Assembly (NCBI GenBank): GCA_024234935.1
Contig: JACKNI010000007.1
Coordinates: 25,329-89,328, forward strand
Length of the DNA stretch: 64,000 bases
Source of the DNA: Chromatiales bacterium
Lineage (GTDB): Bacteria; Pseudomonadota; Gammaproteobacteria; Steroidobacterales; GCA-2729495
Direction: 5' to 3'
In this document: piece after piece, positions 8,019 to 16,812 of the stretch
How positions within the stretch are numbered: the first letter of the stretch is position 1
How the letters are laid out: each line of letters begins with the position of its first letter
Translations under genes and position numbers: made by a program
The notes under the pieces: model-generated
Told to the model about the DNA's origin: nothing
The model's input: only the letters and a program-made list of their open reading frames with translations
Databases searched by the model: none

Positions 8019-9971
8019 ATGTACAAGCGCACGCCGGTTTTCATTGCCTTGTTCCTGCACCTCGCTGCAGCCGGAGCCGAAGGCTGGGCGTACTACGGTG
8101 GCGACGAGGGTGGAAGCCGCTACTCGGCACTTGCGCAGATCAACCGGGACAATGTCGGCAAACTGGAACTGGTCTGGCAATACCGGACCGGTGCCGTAAC
8201 CGCCAACCCGGCGTTGAAATCCATGATCGACTTCCAGGCCACACCGACGCTGCTGCCAGCGGCGGCCGGCGGGCATCTGCTGGTCTGTGATCCATTCGGC
8301 AAGGTGATCGCACTCGATCCGGCCAGTGGCGCAGAACGCTGGGCCATGGATCCGAAGGTCGACAAGACGCCGTACGCCGGCCGCTTCAAGTGCAGGGGTG
8401 TCGCGTACTGGGCGGATACTGCAGCGCCGGTGGACGCCGCCTGTGCCCACCGCCTGTTTCTTGCCACGGCTGACAAGCGCCTGATCGCCATGGATGCCCG
8501 GGACGGCAAGCTGTGCAGCAGTTTCGGCGTACAGGGACAGGTGAATGTGGATGTACTGATCAGATCCCTGGTGCCCGCCGATGGCACGCAGCTCACCCAG
8601 CTCGTCTCGCCGCCGACTGTGGTGCGGGATGTGGTGGCCGTGTCTTCGTTCTCCAACAAGTTCAAGACTTCGTCGTCAGTGAATGGCGCCATACGCGGCT
8701 TCGATGCGCGTACCGGTGCGCTGCTCTGGAGTTTCGATCCGCTGGTGCGCGATGCGTCCACCGGGCTGACGCCGACGCCACAGCAGGTCGGTGGTGCGAA
8801 CACCTGGGTACCGATGTCGGCGGACAGTCCGCGCGATCTCCTGTTCGTGCCGACGGCATCTCCTGCGCCCAACTACTGGGGCGTGCACCGGCCGGGCAAT
8901 AACGAGTACGCGAATTCGATCATCGCCTTGCGTGGATCGACCGGCGAGGTGGTCTGGCACTTTCAGACCCTGCACCATGATGTCTGGGACCGCGATGCCG
9001 GTTCAACGCCGATCCTCACCTCAATAGACCGCGACGGCCGCAAGATTCCGGCCGTCATCCAGCTGGTCAAGACCGGCATGGTGTTTGCGTTCAATCGCGA
9101 GACCGGTGAGCCGCTGTTCCCGATCGAGGAGCGACCGGTGCCGACTGACACCGATATCGAGGGCGAGCAACTGTCGCCGACCCAGCCCTTTCCGGTCAGG
9201 CCGCCGGTGCTGGTGCGCAATACCATCTCGCCCGATGATGCCTGGGGCTTTACGATCTTCGACAGGAACGCCTGTCGCAGGAAGATCGAGTCGATGCGCC
9301 ATGGCAGTCAGTACGAGCCGATCATGAGCACCGGTACGGTCCTCTATCCGCAACCCGGTGGTGGGCCCAACTGGGGTGGCGGGGCATACGATCCGCAGCG
9401 CAACCTGCTGATCACGCCGGTGTCGCAGATTCCCTACTACGTGAAGCTGATCCCCAGGGCAGAGGTTGATCCCGGGTATGCACGGCGGCCGGAGGCCGGT
9501 GCACCGATGCAGGGTCCGGGTTATCTCGGTGACACACCTTACGGTGTCAAGCAGGGTCCGTTGATGTCGCCATCCTTTACCCCGTGTACGGCACCACCGT
9601 GGAACATGCTGGTGGCCATCGATATGGTCAGCGGCGAGATCCGCTGGAAGATCCCCTTTGGCCGGCTCGACAAGCTGATGCCGTTTCCGATCCCGCTGAA
9701 TCTCGGCGGACCCTCGGCCGGTGGCCCCATCGTAACCGGAAGCGGACTGGTCTTCATCGGCGCCACTTCCGATAACCGCGTGCATGCCTACGATATAGAG
9801 ACCGGCGAGGAGCTGTGGGAAATGCGGGCACCGACCTCGGCGATGGCCACGCCGATGACCTATGAGGTCGATGGCCGGCAGTACGTGGTGTTCGCAGCCG
9901 GCGGGCACTCCTGGTATGACGCCAAGGGTGTCGATGATTATGTGCTCGCCTACGCGCTGCCCGTGAAGTAG
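8019..9971 (+). CDS. PQQ-dependent dehydrogenase (quinoprotein), paralogue 1
   Basis: Periplasmic quinoprotein oxidising an alcohol or sugar with PQQ; 650 aa. A signal peptide (residues 1 to about 22) is followed by an eight-bladed propeller opening with YYGGDEGGSRYSALAQINRD, a hallmark of the glucose/quinate/alcohol dehydrogenase family. It lacks the five membrane helices of membrane glucose dehydrogenase. The motif HHDVWDRDAGSTP departs from the usual HHDxWDxDxPAQP, so the substrate may differ. GGGGA lies about ten bases before the ATG. A second family member lies near 16.8 kb. No pqq synthesis genes are in the window. Confidence 0.85.
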   Translation: MYKRTPVFIALFLHLAAAGAEGWAYYGGDEGGSRYSALAQINRDNVGKLELVWQYRTGAVTANPALKSMIDFQATPTLLPAAAGGHLLVCDPFGKVIALDPASGAERWAMDPKVDKTPYAGRFKCRGVAYWADTAAPVDAACAHRLFLATADKRLIAMDARDGKLCSSFGVQGQVNVDVLIRSLVPADGTQLTQLVSPPTVVRDVVAVSSFSNKFKTSSSVNGAIRGFDARTGALLWSFDPLVRDASTGLTPTPQQVGGANTWVPMSADSPRDLLFVPTASPAPNYWGVHRPGNNEYANSIIALRGSTGEVVWHFQTLHHDVWDRDAGSTPILTSIDRDGRKIPAVIQLVKTGMVFAFNRETGEPLFPIEERPVPTDTDIEGEQLSPTQPFPVRPPVLVRNTISPDDAWGFTIFDRNACRRKIESMRHGSQYEPIMSTGTVLYPQPGGGPNWGGGAYDPQRNLLITPVSQIPYYVKLIPRAEVDPGYARRPEAGAPMQGPGYLGDTPYGVKQGPLMSPSFTPCTAPPWNMLVAIDMVSGEIRWKIPFGRLDKLMPFPIPLNLGGPSAGGPIVTGSGLVFIGATSDNRVHAYDIETGEELWEMRAPTSAMATPMTYEVDGRQYVVFAAGGHSWYDAKGVDDYVLAYALPVK

Positions 9972-10052
9972 CTTCCGTTTCCGGCGCATGCCGCGACGTT
10001 GTGAGAACTGGTGCATGGCCGCGACCGGCAACCAGCGGCTACTCTCCGGCCT

Positions 10053-10628
10053 ATGTTGGACTGGACCCTCATCAGCCTCGGCCTGCTGGCAGCGCTTGCC
10101 ACCAGCCTGGTGCTGGCCATTGCCGTCAAGGTCTGGCAGGCGGGCCGTCGCTCAGGCGGTACGGTCGATACCCTCCATCACAGGATTCGCGGCCTCGAAG
10201 CCGATCTCCGCGTTGCGCAGCGCACTGCGGATGACGCTGTCAATGAACGTCAGGCGCTTGCCGGACAACTCGAGAGCATGACCGTTGAGCTGGCTGCTCT
10301 GCGGGACGAGACAGCGCGTCAACAGGACCTGGTGCGCAAGCTCACAGCCGAAATGCAGCACGAATGCCGGAAGACTGCGGAGCTGCGCAAGGAACTTGCC
10401 GATCGTGCCGAAGAAATGGTGCGTACCCATGTACAGCTGCGTGATGTGAAGACCGAGCTGGACGTGTCGCAGGTCGGGTCGGATGTCGTCATCGACCAGA
10501 TCGAACGACTCACCCGCGAGCGCGACGATCTGAATACCATGGTGGAAGCCCTGCGGCGCGAGCTCGACATGAAGTCCCGGGATCCGGAGCGTTCCGGACT
10601 GCGGCGTGATCAGCTGGTTGACCACTGA
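10053..10628 (+). CDS. Membrane-anchored coiled-coil protein
   Basis: 191 aa, family not recognised. One N-terminal transmembrane helix (LISLGLLAALATSLVLAIAV) is followed by a long charged heptad-rich coiled coil (residues about 38-175; runs of LRxELxxRAEEM type). It shares architecture with the next gene, which starts inside its stop (TGATG). The two probably form a hetero-oligomer at the inner membrane. I chose the ATG just before the hydrophobic helix. Confidence 0.6.
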   Translation: MLDWTLISLGLLAALATSLVLAIAVKVWQAGRRSGGTVDTLHHRIRGLEADLRVAQRTADDAVNERQALAGQLESMTVELAALRDETARQQDLVRKLTAEMQHECRKTAELRKELADRAEEMVRTHVQLRDVKTELDVSQVGSDVVIDQIERLTRERDDLNTMVEALRRELDMKSRDPERSGLRRDQLVDH

Positions 10629-11221
10629 TGGCCTACCTCGGTCTTATCGGTATCGGTCTGCTGTTCGGCCTGGTGCTGAGCGGAATTGCCATCGCCTTCA
10701 TCATCATGCGGTCGGGCGAGGGGCCTCTCAAGGAAAGCCTGTTTGGCAACGATTCACGTGCGCCGGCATTTCCTGGTACAAACAAGCCGCCTGAAGTTGC
10801 TCCGGAAACCGACAAGAAGATACAGACATTGCTCGAAGAACTGCGTGTTACGCAGCGGCTCGTCGACCAGGGCCGGGTCGAGCGCGAGCAGTTCCTGAAC
10901 GCCGCGAAGGCCGGCAAGGCCGAGATCGATGCGCTGCGCGGGCGGGTCACAGAGCGCGAAGCGCAGATCGAAGCCCTGCAGTCTGAACTCAAGGCAGCGG
11001 CAGTCCGCCAGGAAGCGCTGCTTGCCGATCTCGATGTACGTACCGAAGAGCTGTCGCGTATCAGCCTGGAACTTCGCGATGCGCGTACTGAACTCGAAGT
11101 CGTGGAGTCCGGCACCACGCTGACCACCACCCAGATGGTTGATCTCCAGCGCGAACGCGACGAGCTGGCCCGCCTCCTCGACCAATACCAGTCTGCTGGC
11201 CGCGACCGCCAGCGGGCCTGA
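10628..11221 (+). CDS. Membrane-anchored coiled-coil protein
   Basis: 197 aa, family not recognised. An N-terminal hydrophobic helix (LIGIGLLFGLVLSGIAIAFI) is followed by a Gly/Pro linker and a coiled coil (about 60-195) with ELxxISLELRDARTELEVVESGT. That segment echoes VQLRDVKTELDVSQVGSD in the preceding protein, so the pair look like diverged duplicates. Translation is coupled through TGATG. Confidence 0.6.
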   Translation: MAYLGLIGIGLLFGLVLSGIAIAFIIMRSGEGPLKESLFGNDSRAPAFPGTNKPPEVAPETDKKIQTLLEELRVTQRLVDQGRVEREQFLNAAKAGKAEIDALRGRVTEREAQIEALQSELKAAAVRQEALLADLDVRTEELSRISLELRDARTELEVVESGTTLTTTQMVDLQRERDELARLLDQYQSAGRDRQRA

Positions 11222-11268
11222 ATCTCCGCCTATACTGCTCCGGGGAGCGGTACTCGCGGAGAATCATC

Positions 11269-12321
11269 ATGCGTCTGGGTCTGGTGGCCGGCTATTCACC
11301 GGCAGCGTTGAGCGTCCCGATGGACGAGATCCTTGAAGCCGAGCGGCTGGGTTACGACTCGGTCTGGACTTCCGAAGCCTATGGCAGCGATGCTGTTTCA
11401 GTGGCGAGCTGGATCCTGGCGCGCACCACGCGCATCCGTGTCGGTACCGCGATCATGCAGATGCCGGCACGCACGCCGACCTGTACCGCGATGACGGCGA
11501 TGACCCTGAACGCCCTGTCCGGCGGACGCTTCCTGCTTGGCCTCGGGCCTTCCGGTCCGCGCGTGGTCGAAGGCTGGTATGGTGTGCCCTACGGCCGGCC
11601 GATGACCCGTACCCGCGAATACATCGACATCGTCCGCCAGATTGCCAGCCGTCGCGCCCCGCTGCGTCACGATGGCTATCACTACCAGATTCCTTATAAA
11701 GGTACCGGTGCCACCGGGCTCGGCCGGCCGATGCAGAGCATCCTGCACGCCGACGGGCAGCTGCGCATCTACACGGCGGCGGTCACGCCGACGGGACTTG
11801 CCACCGCCGCCGAGATTGCCGACGGCGTGTTCCCGATCTGGATGGACCCGGAACGCTTCGATCTCATCGGCCCGCATCTGGCAGCAGGTTTTGCCAAAGG
11901 CAGCGAGGAATCGGGACGGAAACGCACACTGGCTGATTTCGATGTCGCACCCTTCGTGCCCGTCGCACTGGGTGACGACCTCGATGCCTGCCGGGCGCCG
12001 GTTCGTTCACATCTCGCTCTATATATAGGCGGCATGGGCCCGCGCCAGAAAAATTTCTATACGGACTATGTACGGCGCATGGGCTATACAGACGAAGCGG
12101 AGCAGATCCAGACGCTGTATCTGGCCGGCCGCAAGGATGAAGCCGCGGCGGCGGTGCCCGACCGTCTGGTCGATGCCATCGCACTGGTCGGGCCGGCGGC
12201 GCGCATCCGTGAACGCCTCGCCGTCTGGAAAGCGGCCGGTGCGCGCGGCGAGATCGGTTCGATGCTGCTGGCGCGTGCATCCGTCGACGCGCTGCGTCTG
12301 GTTGCTGAGGAGCTGCTCTGA
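11269..12321 (+). CDS. LLM-class F420-dependent oxidoreductase (Rv3520c-like)
   Basis: 350-aa TIM-barrel enzyme of the luciferase-like superfamily. EAERLGYDSVWTSEAYGSDA near the start, GTAIMQMPARTPTCTAM, LSGGRFLLGLGPSGPRVVEG and TRTREYIDIVRQ match the mycobacterial Rv3520c-type F420 subgroup closely. It is expected to use reduced F420 for hydride transfer; the substrate is unknown. GCGGAG lies ahead of the ATG. An F420 biosynthesis operon 14 kb away in the same window supports cofactor availability. A TATACT hexamer lies 38 bases upstream of the start. Confidence 0.8.
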   Translation: MRLGLVAGYSPAALSVPMDEILEAERLGYDSVWTSEAYGSDAVSVASWILARTTRIRVGTAIMQMPARTPTCTAMTAMTLNALSGGRFLLGLGPSGPRVVEGWYGVPYGRPMTRTREYIDIVRQIASRRAPLRHDGYHYQIPYKGTGATGLGRPMQSILHADGQLRIYTAAVTPTGLATAAEIADGVFPIWMDPERFDLIGPHLAAGFAKGSEESGRKRTLADFDVAPFVPVALGDDLDACRAPVRSHLALYIGGMGPRQKNFYTDYVRRMGYTDEAEQIQTLYLAGRKDEAAAAVPDRLVDAIALVGPAARIRERLAVWKAAGARGEIGSMLLARASVDALRLVAEELL

Positions 12322-12373
12322 GTGCTGCCGTGAGCAGCAGGCCGCCAGACAATAGGACAGGGAGTCGCTAACC

Positions 12374-13384
12374 GTGCAGATCGATGTGATCCTCGATGCG
12401 CGTGCCAGGGCGCAGGAACTGGCCGAGCTCGGCCAGCTCGCCGAAAACTGTGGCATCAACGGCGTGTGGGTATCGAGTCTGCTCGATTCACGCGATCCCT
12501 TCGCCAACATGGCGCTGCTCGCGCAGGCCACTTCGCGTATCCGCCTCGGTCCCATCGCGGTGAATCCCTTTGATACACATCCGGTGAAGATCGCTTCGGC
12601 GCTGCTGACCTTGAATGAAATGGCTGCCGGTCGTGCGCGCATTGTCATCGGCGGCGGTGGCGAGGCGCTGCAGGCGCTGGATATTCAGGCCGCGCGCCGT
12701 GTGCGCGCGGTGCGCGAGTGCGTAGAGATCATCCGTGCTGCCGCCAGTGGTGAGCGCATCAGCTACGCCGGCGAACTGTTTCGCGTTCGCAATCTGCAGC
12801 TGCGCTGGCTGGAGTCCGTGGCGCCGGCCATCCATGTCGGCGCAAGCCAGCAGCAGATGCTGCGCATGGCCGCACGCTGTGCCGACGGCATCATGATGAG
12901 CGACATGCCGCCGGGTCCGGCATCACAGGCCATCGCCACACTCGATGCGGCGCTGGCAGAAATTGGCCGCCAGCGACCCGCATTTGCCACCAATGTCTTC
13001 ACTGCCTGGCATGTGTACCGGGATCTCCAGCAGGCGCGGCAGGAAGCGCGCCGCTGGCTGCTGTTGCGGGGCATCTTCCGCCCCTGGCTGCTGGCTGGAT
13101 TTCTCGATCCGGCGGATGTCGATCTCGTCATGGCCAGCGAGGCGGCTTTTGCCCGGGCCTTCGCGACCGGCAGTCACCAGGTCGACGGTGTACCGGACCG
13201 GCTGCTCGACAAACTGGTCGACAAGCTCACGGTTTCCGGTTCACCCGACGATCTGGAGCCCGTGATCGGCAAATTGCGCAAGCTGCGCGATGCGGGGCTC
13301 GGCAGCGTCGCGCTGCGCCTGTATGCAGACCCGGCCGCTTCGATCCGCCTGATCGGGGAGCGGGTGGTGCCGGAGCTCGGCTGA
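12374..13384 (+). CDS. LLM-class flavin/F420-dependent oxidoreductase, paralogue A
   Basis: 336-aa luciferase-like TIM barrel. GVWVSSLLDSRDPF, LGPIAVNPFDTHPVKIA and GRARIVIGGGGEAL are superfamily motifs, with the glycine-rich loop positioned to bind the cofactor phosphate. The start is a GTG; an upstream GGGAG supports it. A close relative is encoded near 15.7 kb: MLRMAARCADG is identical in both. It lies 52 bases after the preceding LLM gene, in the same direction. Cofactor (F420 or FMN) and substrate cannot be read from sequence. Confidence 0.75.
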   Translation: MQIDVILDARARAQELAELGQLAENCGINGVWVSSLLDSRDPFANMALLAQATSRIRLGPIAVNPFDTHPVKIASALLTLNEMAAGRARIVIGGGGEALQALDIQAARRVRAVRECVEIIRAAASGERISYAGELFRVRNLQLRWLESVAPAIHVGASQQQMLRMAARCADGIMMSDMPPGPASQAIATLDAALAEIGRQRPAFATNVFTAWHVYRDLQQARQEARRWLLLRGIFRPWLLAGFLDPADVDLVMASEAAFARAFATGSHQVDGVPDRLLDKLVDKLTVSGSPDDLEPVIGKLRKLRDAGLGSVALRLYADPAASIRLIGERVVPELG

Positions 13385-13434
13385 ACATTCCGCCGTTTCA
13401 TCCTGAAACACCGATATGGCGGCATACTTGCCCG

Positions 13435-14193
13435 ATGCGCTTCCTGCTTTTTCTCAGCTGTCTCGTTTTCTCGCTGACCGCCAGCGCCCGGGACAGCGAT
13501 GCCGTTCTCCGCGGCAAAGTTATGCGCGTTACGGATGGTGATACCGCTCAGCTGAAGCTCCAGAGCGGGGCGATCACCGTCCGCTTTTACGGTATCGACG
13601 CGCCGGAGAAGAATCAGCCTTACGGGATGGAAGCCGCATCGGCGCTGCGGCAATTGATCGGCGGCAAGGTGGTCGACCTGATACCGGTAGAGCAGGACAA
13701 ATACGACCGTCTGGTCGCTGTCGTCATGCTGGGCGAGCGCAACGTCAATCTGGAGATGGTTGCGAGGGGCAACGCCTGGGCCTTCCGCCAGTATCTCGGC
13801 GAGTTCAGGGACGACCCGCTTTACTGTGAGTGGGAGGCGAAGGCCCGCGACCAGCAGCTGGGGTTGTGGCGATCAACCGGCAGGAAACGGCATGCGCCCT
13901 GGGAGTGGCGTCACCGGGATAGCGGTGGCCCATACACCGACTACGAGGGCAGCACGATGGCAGATTGTGTGGCCGCAATCCGCGCTGCACCGGCAAGCGC
14001 GCCGGTGCCTGCAGGCCGGAAGTCCGGTGACTGCCTGATCAAGGGCAACATCGGCTCCGGCGGGAAACGCATTTATCATGTGCCCGGCAGCGCATCCTAT
14101 GCGAACACCAGGATCGACGAGTCGAAGGGCGAACGCTGGTTCTGCTCCGAGGCGGAGGCACGGGCGGCGGGCTTTCGGGCACCGCGGAATTGA
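13435..14193 (+). CDS. Secreted thermonuclease-like protein with C-terminal sunset-type domain
   Basis: 252 aa. A signal peptide (MRFLLFLSCLVFSLTASA) precedes a staphylococcal-nuclease OB-fold (about 25-150). Conserved RVTDGDTAQL (metal ligand Asp), RFYGIDAPE (catalytic Arg and Glu) and YDRLVAVV (second Arg region) are present, suggesting an active nuclease in the periplasm or outside. The C-terminus (about 195-250; CLIKGNIGSGGKRIYHVPG...KGERWFCSEAEARAAGFR) matches the small two-cysteine sunset domain often fused to SNase folds. It is a monocistronic-looking gene; the preceding LLM gene ends 50 bases upstream. Confidence 0.85.
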   Translation: MRFLLFLSCLVFSLTASARDSDAVLRGKVMRVTDGDTAQLKLQSGAITVRFYGIDAPEKNQPYGMEAASALRQLIGGKVVDLIPVEQDKYDRLVAVVMLGERNVNLEMVARGNAWAFRQYLGEFRDDPLYCEWEAKARDQQLGLWRSTGRKRHAPWEWRHRDSGGPYTDYEGSTMADCVAAIRAAPASAPVPAGRKSGDCLIKGNIGSGGKRIYHVPGSASYANTRIDESKGERWFCSEAEARAAGFRAPRN

Positions 14194-14321
14194 TCCGGCA
14201 GACTGAAATGGCGCAACGGCAGCAAGAATGATTGCCGGCAGTCGAAGTTTTTTCCTCGGCTTTCGCGATCTGCCCAGGACTCATTCGACCTCGGCAGGGT
14301 CAGGCTGGCACAGGAAGGTAC

Positions 14322-14420
14322 ATGGCGTGGTCAGTTCCGGTTCTCGCCGGGCTATTCGAAATGGGATGGGCTATCGGATTGAGGTATACGGGGGCTTTAC
14401 CCGCTGAGTATCACCGGTAA
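14322..14420 (+). pseudogene. Remnant of an SMR-family (SugE/Gdx-like) transporter gene
   Basis: A 32-codon frame begins MAWSVPVLAGLFEMGWAIGL, matching the first helix of SugE/Gdx guanidinium/quaternary-ammonium exporters, which are about 105 aa. The expected next segment (YT-x-GFTR) appears in another frame (Y-G-G-F-T-R, then a stop, then V-S-P-V-I). A small frameshift plus a nonsense change has therefore destroyed it, and the remaining three helices are missing. AGGAAGG sits just before the ATG. Nothing else gene-like is seen between 14194 and 14481. Confidence 0.6.
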
Positions 14421-14481
14421 TCGGCAGCTCCAGACTTCTGACTGATCGAGAATTCGAGGGATTATCCAGGGAGCGCAGAGA

Positions 14482-15675
14482 ATGAATGACAGTGATATGC
14501 CGTCCATGGGTCGGCGCCATTTTGTCCGGGGTGTCGGTGCCGCTTTGTCATTGGCTCCGTTAATTGGCCGGAGCAATTCGGCTGACGGGTTGCCGGCCGG
14601 TATCGTTGACGTCGGCGCACATGAGAACCCGAAGCGAAATGATGCTTTTCTGAAAGCCTGCCGCGGTGAAAAAGTCGATTACACGCCCATCTGGATGATG
14701 CGCCAGGCGGGCCGATACCTGCCCCAGTACCAGAAGCTGCTGGCCAATAGCGATTTCCTGACCAGCGTGCGCACGCCGGAGATTGCCGCCGAACTCACGA
14801 TTCAGCCAGTCGACGCTCTGGGTGTTGATGCGGCGATCTTCTATTCGGATATCACCACCGCAGTCGTGCCCATGGGCATGCAGCTGAGTTATTCAGACAA
14901 GACCGGGCCGGTCTTCGGGAACCCGGTTCGCAGCAAGGCCGACGCGGATCGGCTGATCGTGCCGGAGGACCCGGCCGATGGCTTGGGATTTGTCTACGAA
15001 GCCCAGAAAATCTGTGCCCGTGCGCTGGCCAACCGGGTGCCGCTGATTGGTTTTGCGGCTGCACCCTTCACCATGTCAGCTTATATGGTCGAAGGCGGTT
15101 CAAGTACGGCCTTCTCGCTTTTCCGCCGTTTTGTTTTTGAAGAGCCCGCAGGCTATGCCATCCTGATGGACAAGGTTGCACAGCACACGGCCGGATACCT
15201 GAAGGCCCAGGCTGCTGCCGGAGCCGACGCCCTGATGCTGTTCGATTCCAATGCGGGGCTCTTCGGGCCTCAGGACTACGAAAGCGTGAATCTGCCCTAC
15301 GTCAAAAGGATCATTGCCGCACTGAAACCGACCGGGGTTCCGATTATTTACTTTGGCCTCGGCGCACACGGCTCACTGGATATGATCAAAGACTGCGGCG
15401 CGGATGTCATCGGCATCGACTATGGCATGCGACTCGACAACGCAGTGGCACAACTTGGACCCAATGTTTCGGTGCAGGGCAATATCGAGCCACACGTACT
15501 CTACCAGTCACCCGAGGAAATCCGCCGTCGGGTCGCCGAGACGCTCAATGCTGGCAAGGCCGCGCGGGGTCATGTGTTTAACCTGGGGCACGGCGTCCCG
15601 CGCTACTCACCTGTGGATCATGTCAAAGCCATGGTCGACAGCGTGCACGAACTGAGTCAGGCGAGGATGGCCTGA
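14482..15675 (+). CDS. hemE: Uroporphyrinogen decarboxylase-like protein with Tat-type leader
   Basis: UroD fold; the family decarboxylates uroporphyrinogen III to coproporphyrinogen III. 397 aa against about 355 usually. The surplus is an N-terminal extension with a twin-arginine motif (GRRHFVRG), a hydrophobic run (VGAALSLAPLI) and a polar end, like a Tat signal. The enzyme core looks intact: WMMRQAGRYLPQY, FYSDITT (catalytic Asp), YMVEGG (Tyr) and FNLGHGVPR (His). GGGAG nine bases before the ATG supports the long start; the only later start near the core is a TTG without a ribosome site. Neighbours are LLM and PQQ enzymes, not heme genes. Confidence 0.8.
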   Translation: MNDSDMPSMGRRHFVRGVGAALSLAPLIGRSNSADGLPAGIVDVGAHENPKRNDAFLKACRGEKVDYTPIWMMRQAGRYLPQYQKLLANSDFLTSVRTPEIAAELTIQPVDALGVDAAIFYSDITTAVVPMGMQLSYSDKTGPVFGNPVRSKADADRLIVPEDPADGLGFVYEAQKICARALANRVPLIGFAAAPFTMSAYMVEGGSSTAFSLFRRFVFEEPAGYAILMDKVAQHTAGYLKAQAAAGADALMLFDSNAGLFGPQDYESVNLPYVKRIIAALKPTGVPIIYFGLGAHGSLDMIKDCGADVIGIDYGMRLDNAVAQLGPNVSVQGNIEPHVLYQSPEEIRRRVAETLNAGKAARGHVFNLGHGVPRYSPVDHVKAMVDSVHELSQARMA

Positions 15676-15709
15676 AGTTGCAGTCGGCCCGTAATGTGGC
15701 ACAACCGAT

Positions 15710-16723
15710 ATGCGTATTGACCTCATACTGGAATCAAGCGAGTCCCCGGAACGGATTGCAGAGCTGAGCAAGCTGGCCGAAGACAACGGACTGGGTGGGG
15801 TCTGGGTCTCGAACACGCTGAGTGGTCGGGATCCTTTTCTGGGTTTTCTGGCTGCGGCTCAGGCGACCGACCGCATCCATATGGGACCTATTGCAGTTTC
15901 ACCTTACGAACTGCATCCGCTGAAAATGGCAACATCGCTGCTGTCGCTGAATGAGGCATCCAACGGTCGTGCCCGGATCGTGGTCGGTGGCGGTGGCGTG
16001 ATTGCGACGAGGGCCATGAATCTGCGGCCCGAGCGTCGGGTACGGGGTGTTCGCGAATGCATCGAGATCATCAAGCAGGCGGCAACAGGCCTGGAGATGC
16101 AATATGAAGGAGAGTTGTTCACCGCCAAAGGCTGCAAGGCAGCCTGGGTAACGAAGGCACCGCCCGTCATCTATGCTGCTGCCAACAAGCCACAGATGCT
16201 GCGCATGGCTGCTCGCTGTGCTGACGGCGTGATGCTGACCGACAAGATAGTGGAGCAGATTGGCGGCGTGCGGGAAATCATCGATCCGGCGCTGAAGAGA
16301 GCCGGCCGGGATCTAGCCGCATTTCAGCTCAGCAACTTCTGGGCGTGGCACGTCAAGAAGACACGGGCTGAAGCGGAAACCGAGGCACGCGTGAACCTGA
16401 CGGTGCGCGATGTGCTGTCACGTGAAAAGAATTCACACTTCATGAGTGAGGCAGACATGCGCCTTGTCGAAAAGATGCGTCCTTCGTTCCTGGCAGCCTT
16501 GCGGAAGCGGTCCCCTGTCTACGAGGGAGTCCCGGAACGAATCATCAGGTCCCTTGTTGATAACGTCACGTCATGTGCAGGCATCGATGAATTGGACAAG
16601 GAAATCGCGCGTTTGCAGGCATTCGAGTCAGCCGGGTTGACCGGGATTGCCTTGCGTATCTACGAAAAGCCCGAGGAGGCGATTCGACTGCTCGGGAAAA
16701 GAGTCGTTCCGGTCTTTGCCTAG
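15710..16723 (+). CDS. LLM-class flavin/F420-dependent oxidoreductase, paralogue B
   Basis: 337-aa TIM-barrel oxidoreductase, paralogue of the gene at 12.4 kb. GVWVSNTLSGRDPF, MGPIAVSPYELHPLKMA, RARIVVGGGG and MLRMAARCADG align along the whole length. It starts 34 bases after the uroporphyrinogen decarboxylase-like gene and is likely cotranscribed with it. No strong Shine-Dalgarno precedes the ATG. Cofactor and substrate are not determinable; the nearby F420 operon makes F420 plausible. Confidence 0.75.
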   Translation: MRIDLILESSESPERIAELSKLAEDNGLGGVWVSNTLSGRDPFLGFLAAAQATDRIHMGPIAVSPYELHPLKMATSLLSLNEASNGRARIVVGGGGVIATRAMNLRPERRVRGVRECIEIIKQAATGLEMQYEGELFTAKGCKAAWVTKAPPVIYAAANKPQMLRMAARCADGVMLTDKIVEQIGGVREIIDPALKRAGRDLAAFQLSNFWAWHVKKTRAEAETEARVNLTVRDVLSREKNSHFMSEADMRLVEKMRPSFLAALRKRSPVYEGVPERIIRSLVDNVTSCAGIDELDKEIARLQAFESAGLTGIALRIYEKPEEAIRLLGKRVVPVFA

Positions 16724-16812
16724 CGCACTGCTCAATACATTGGCTCCCGCCGTAGAGTCACCTTAAGATCGCTAAGATAACGGTGGTGGTCGGGTAGAGG
16801 GAGGAACACGTC

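Noticed and set aside
13389..13424. Nested inverted repeat (GTTTCA-TCC-TGAAAC inside CCGCC/GGCGG) between an LLM gene and the nuclease
   Set aside because: Short, AT-rich inner stem with no T-run; it could be chance, so it is not called a terminator.
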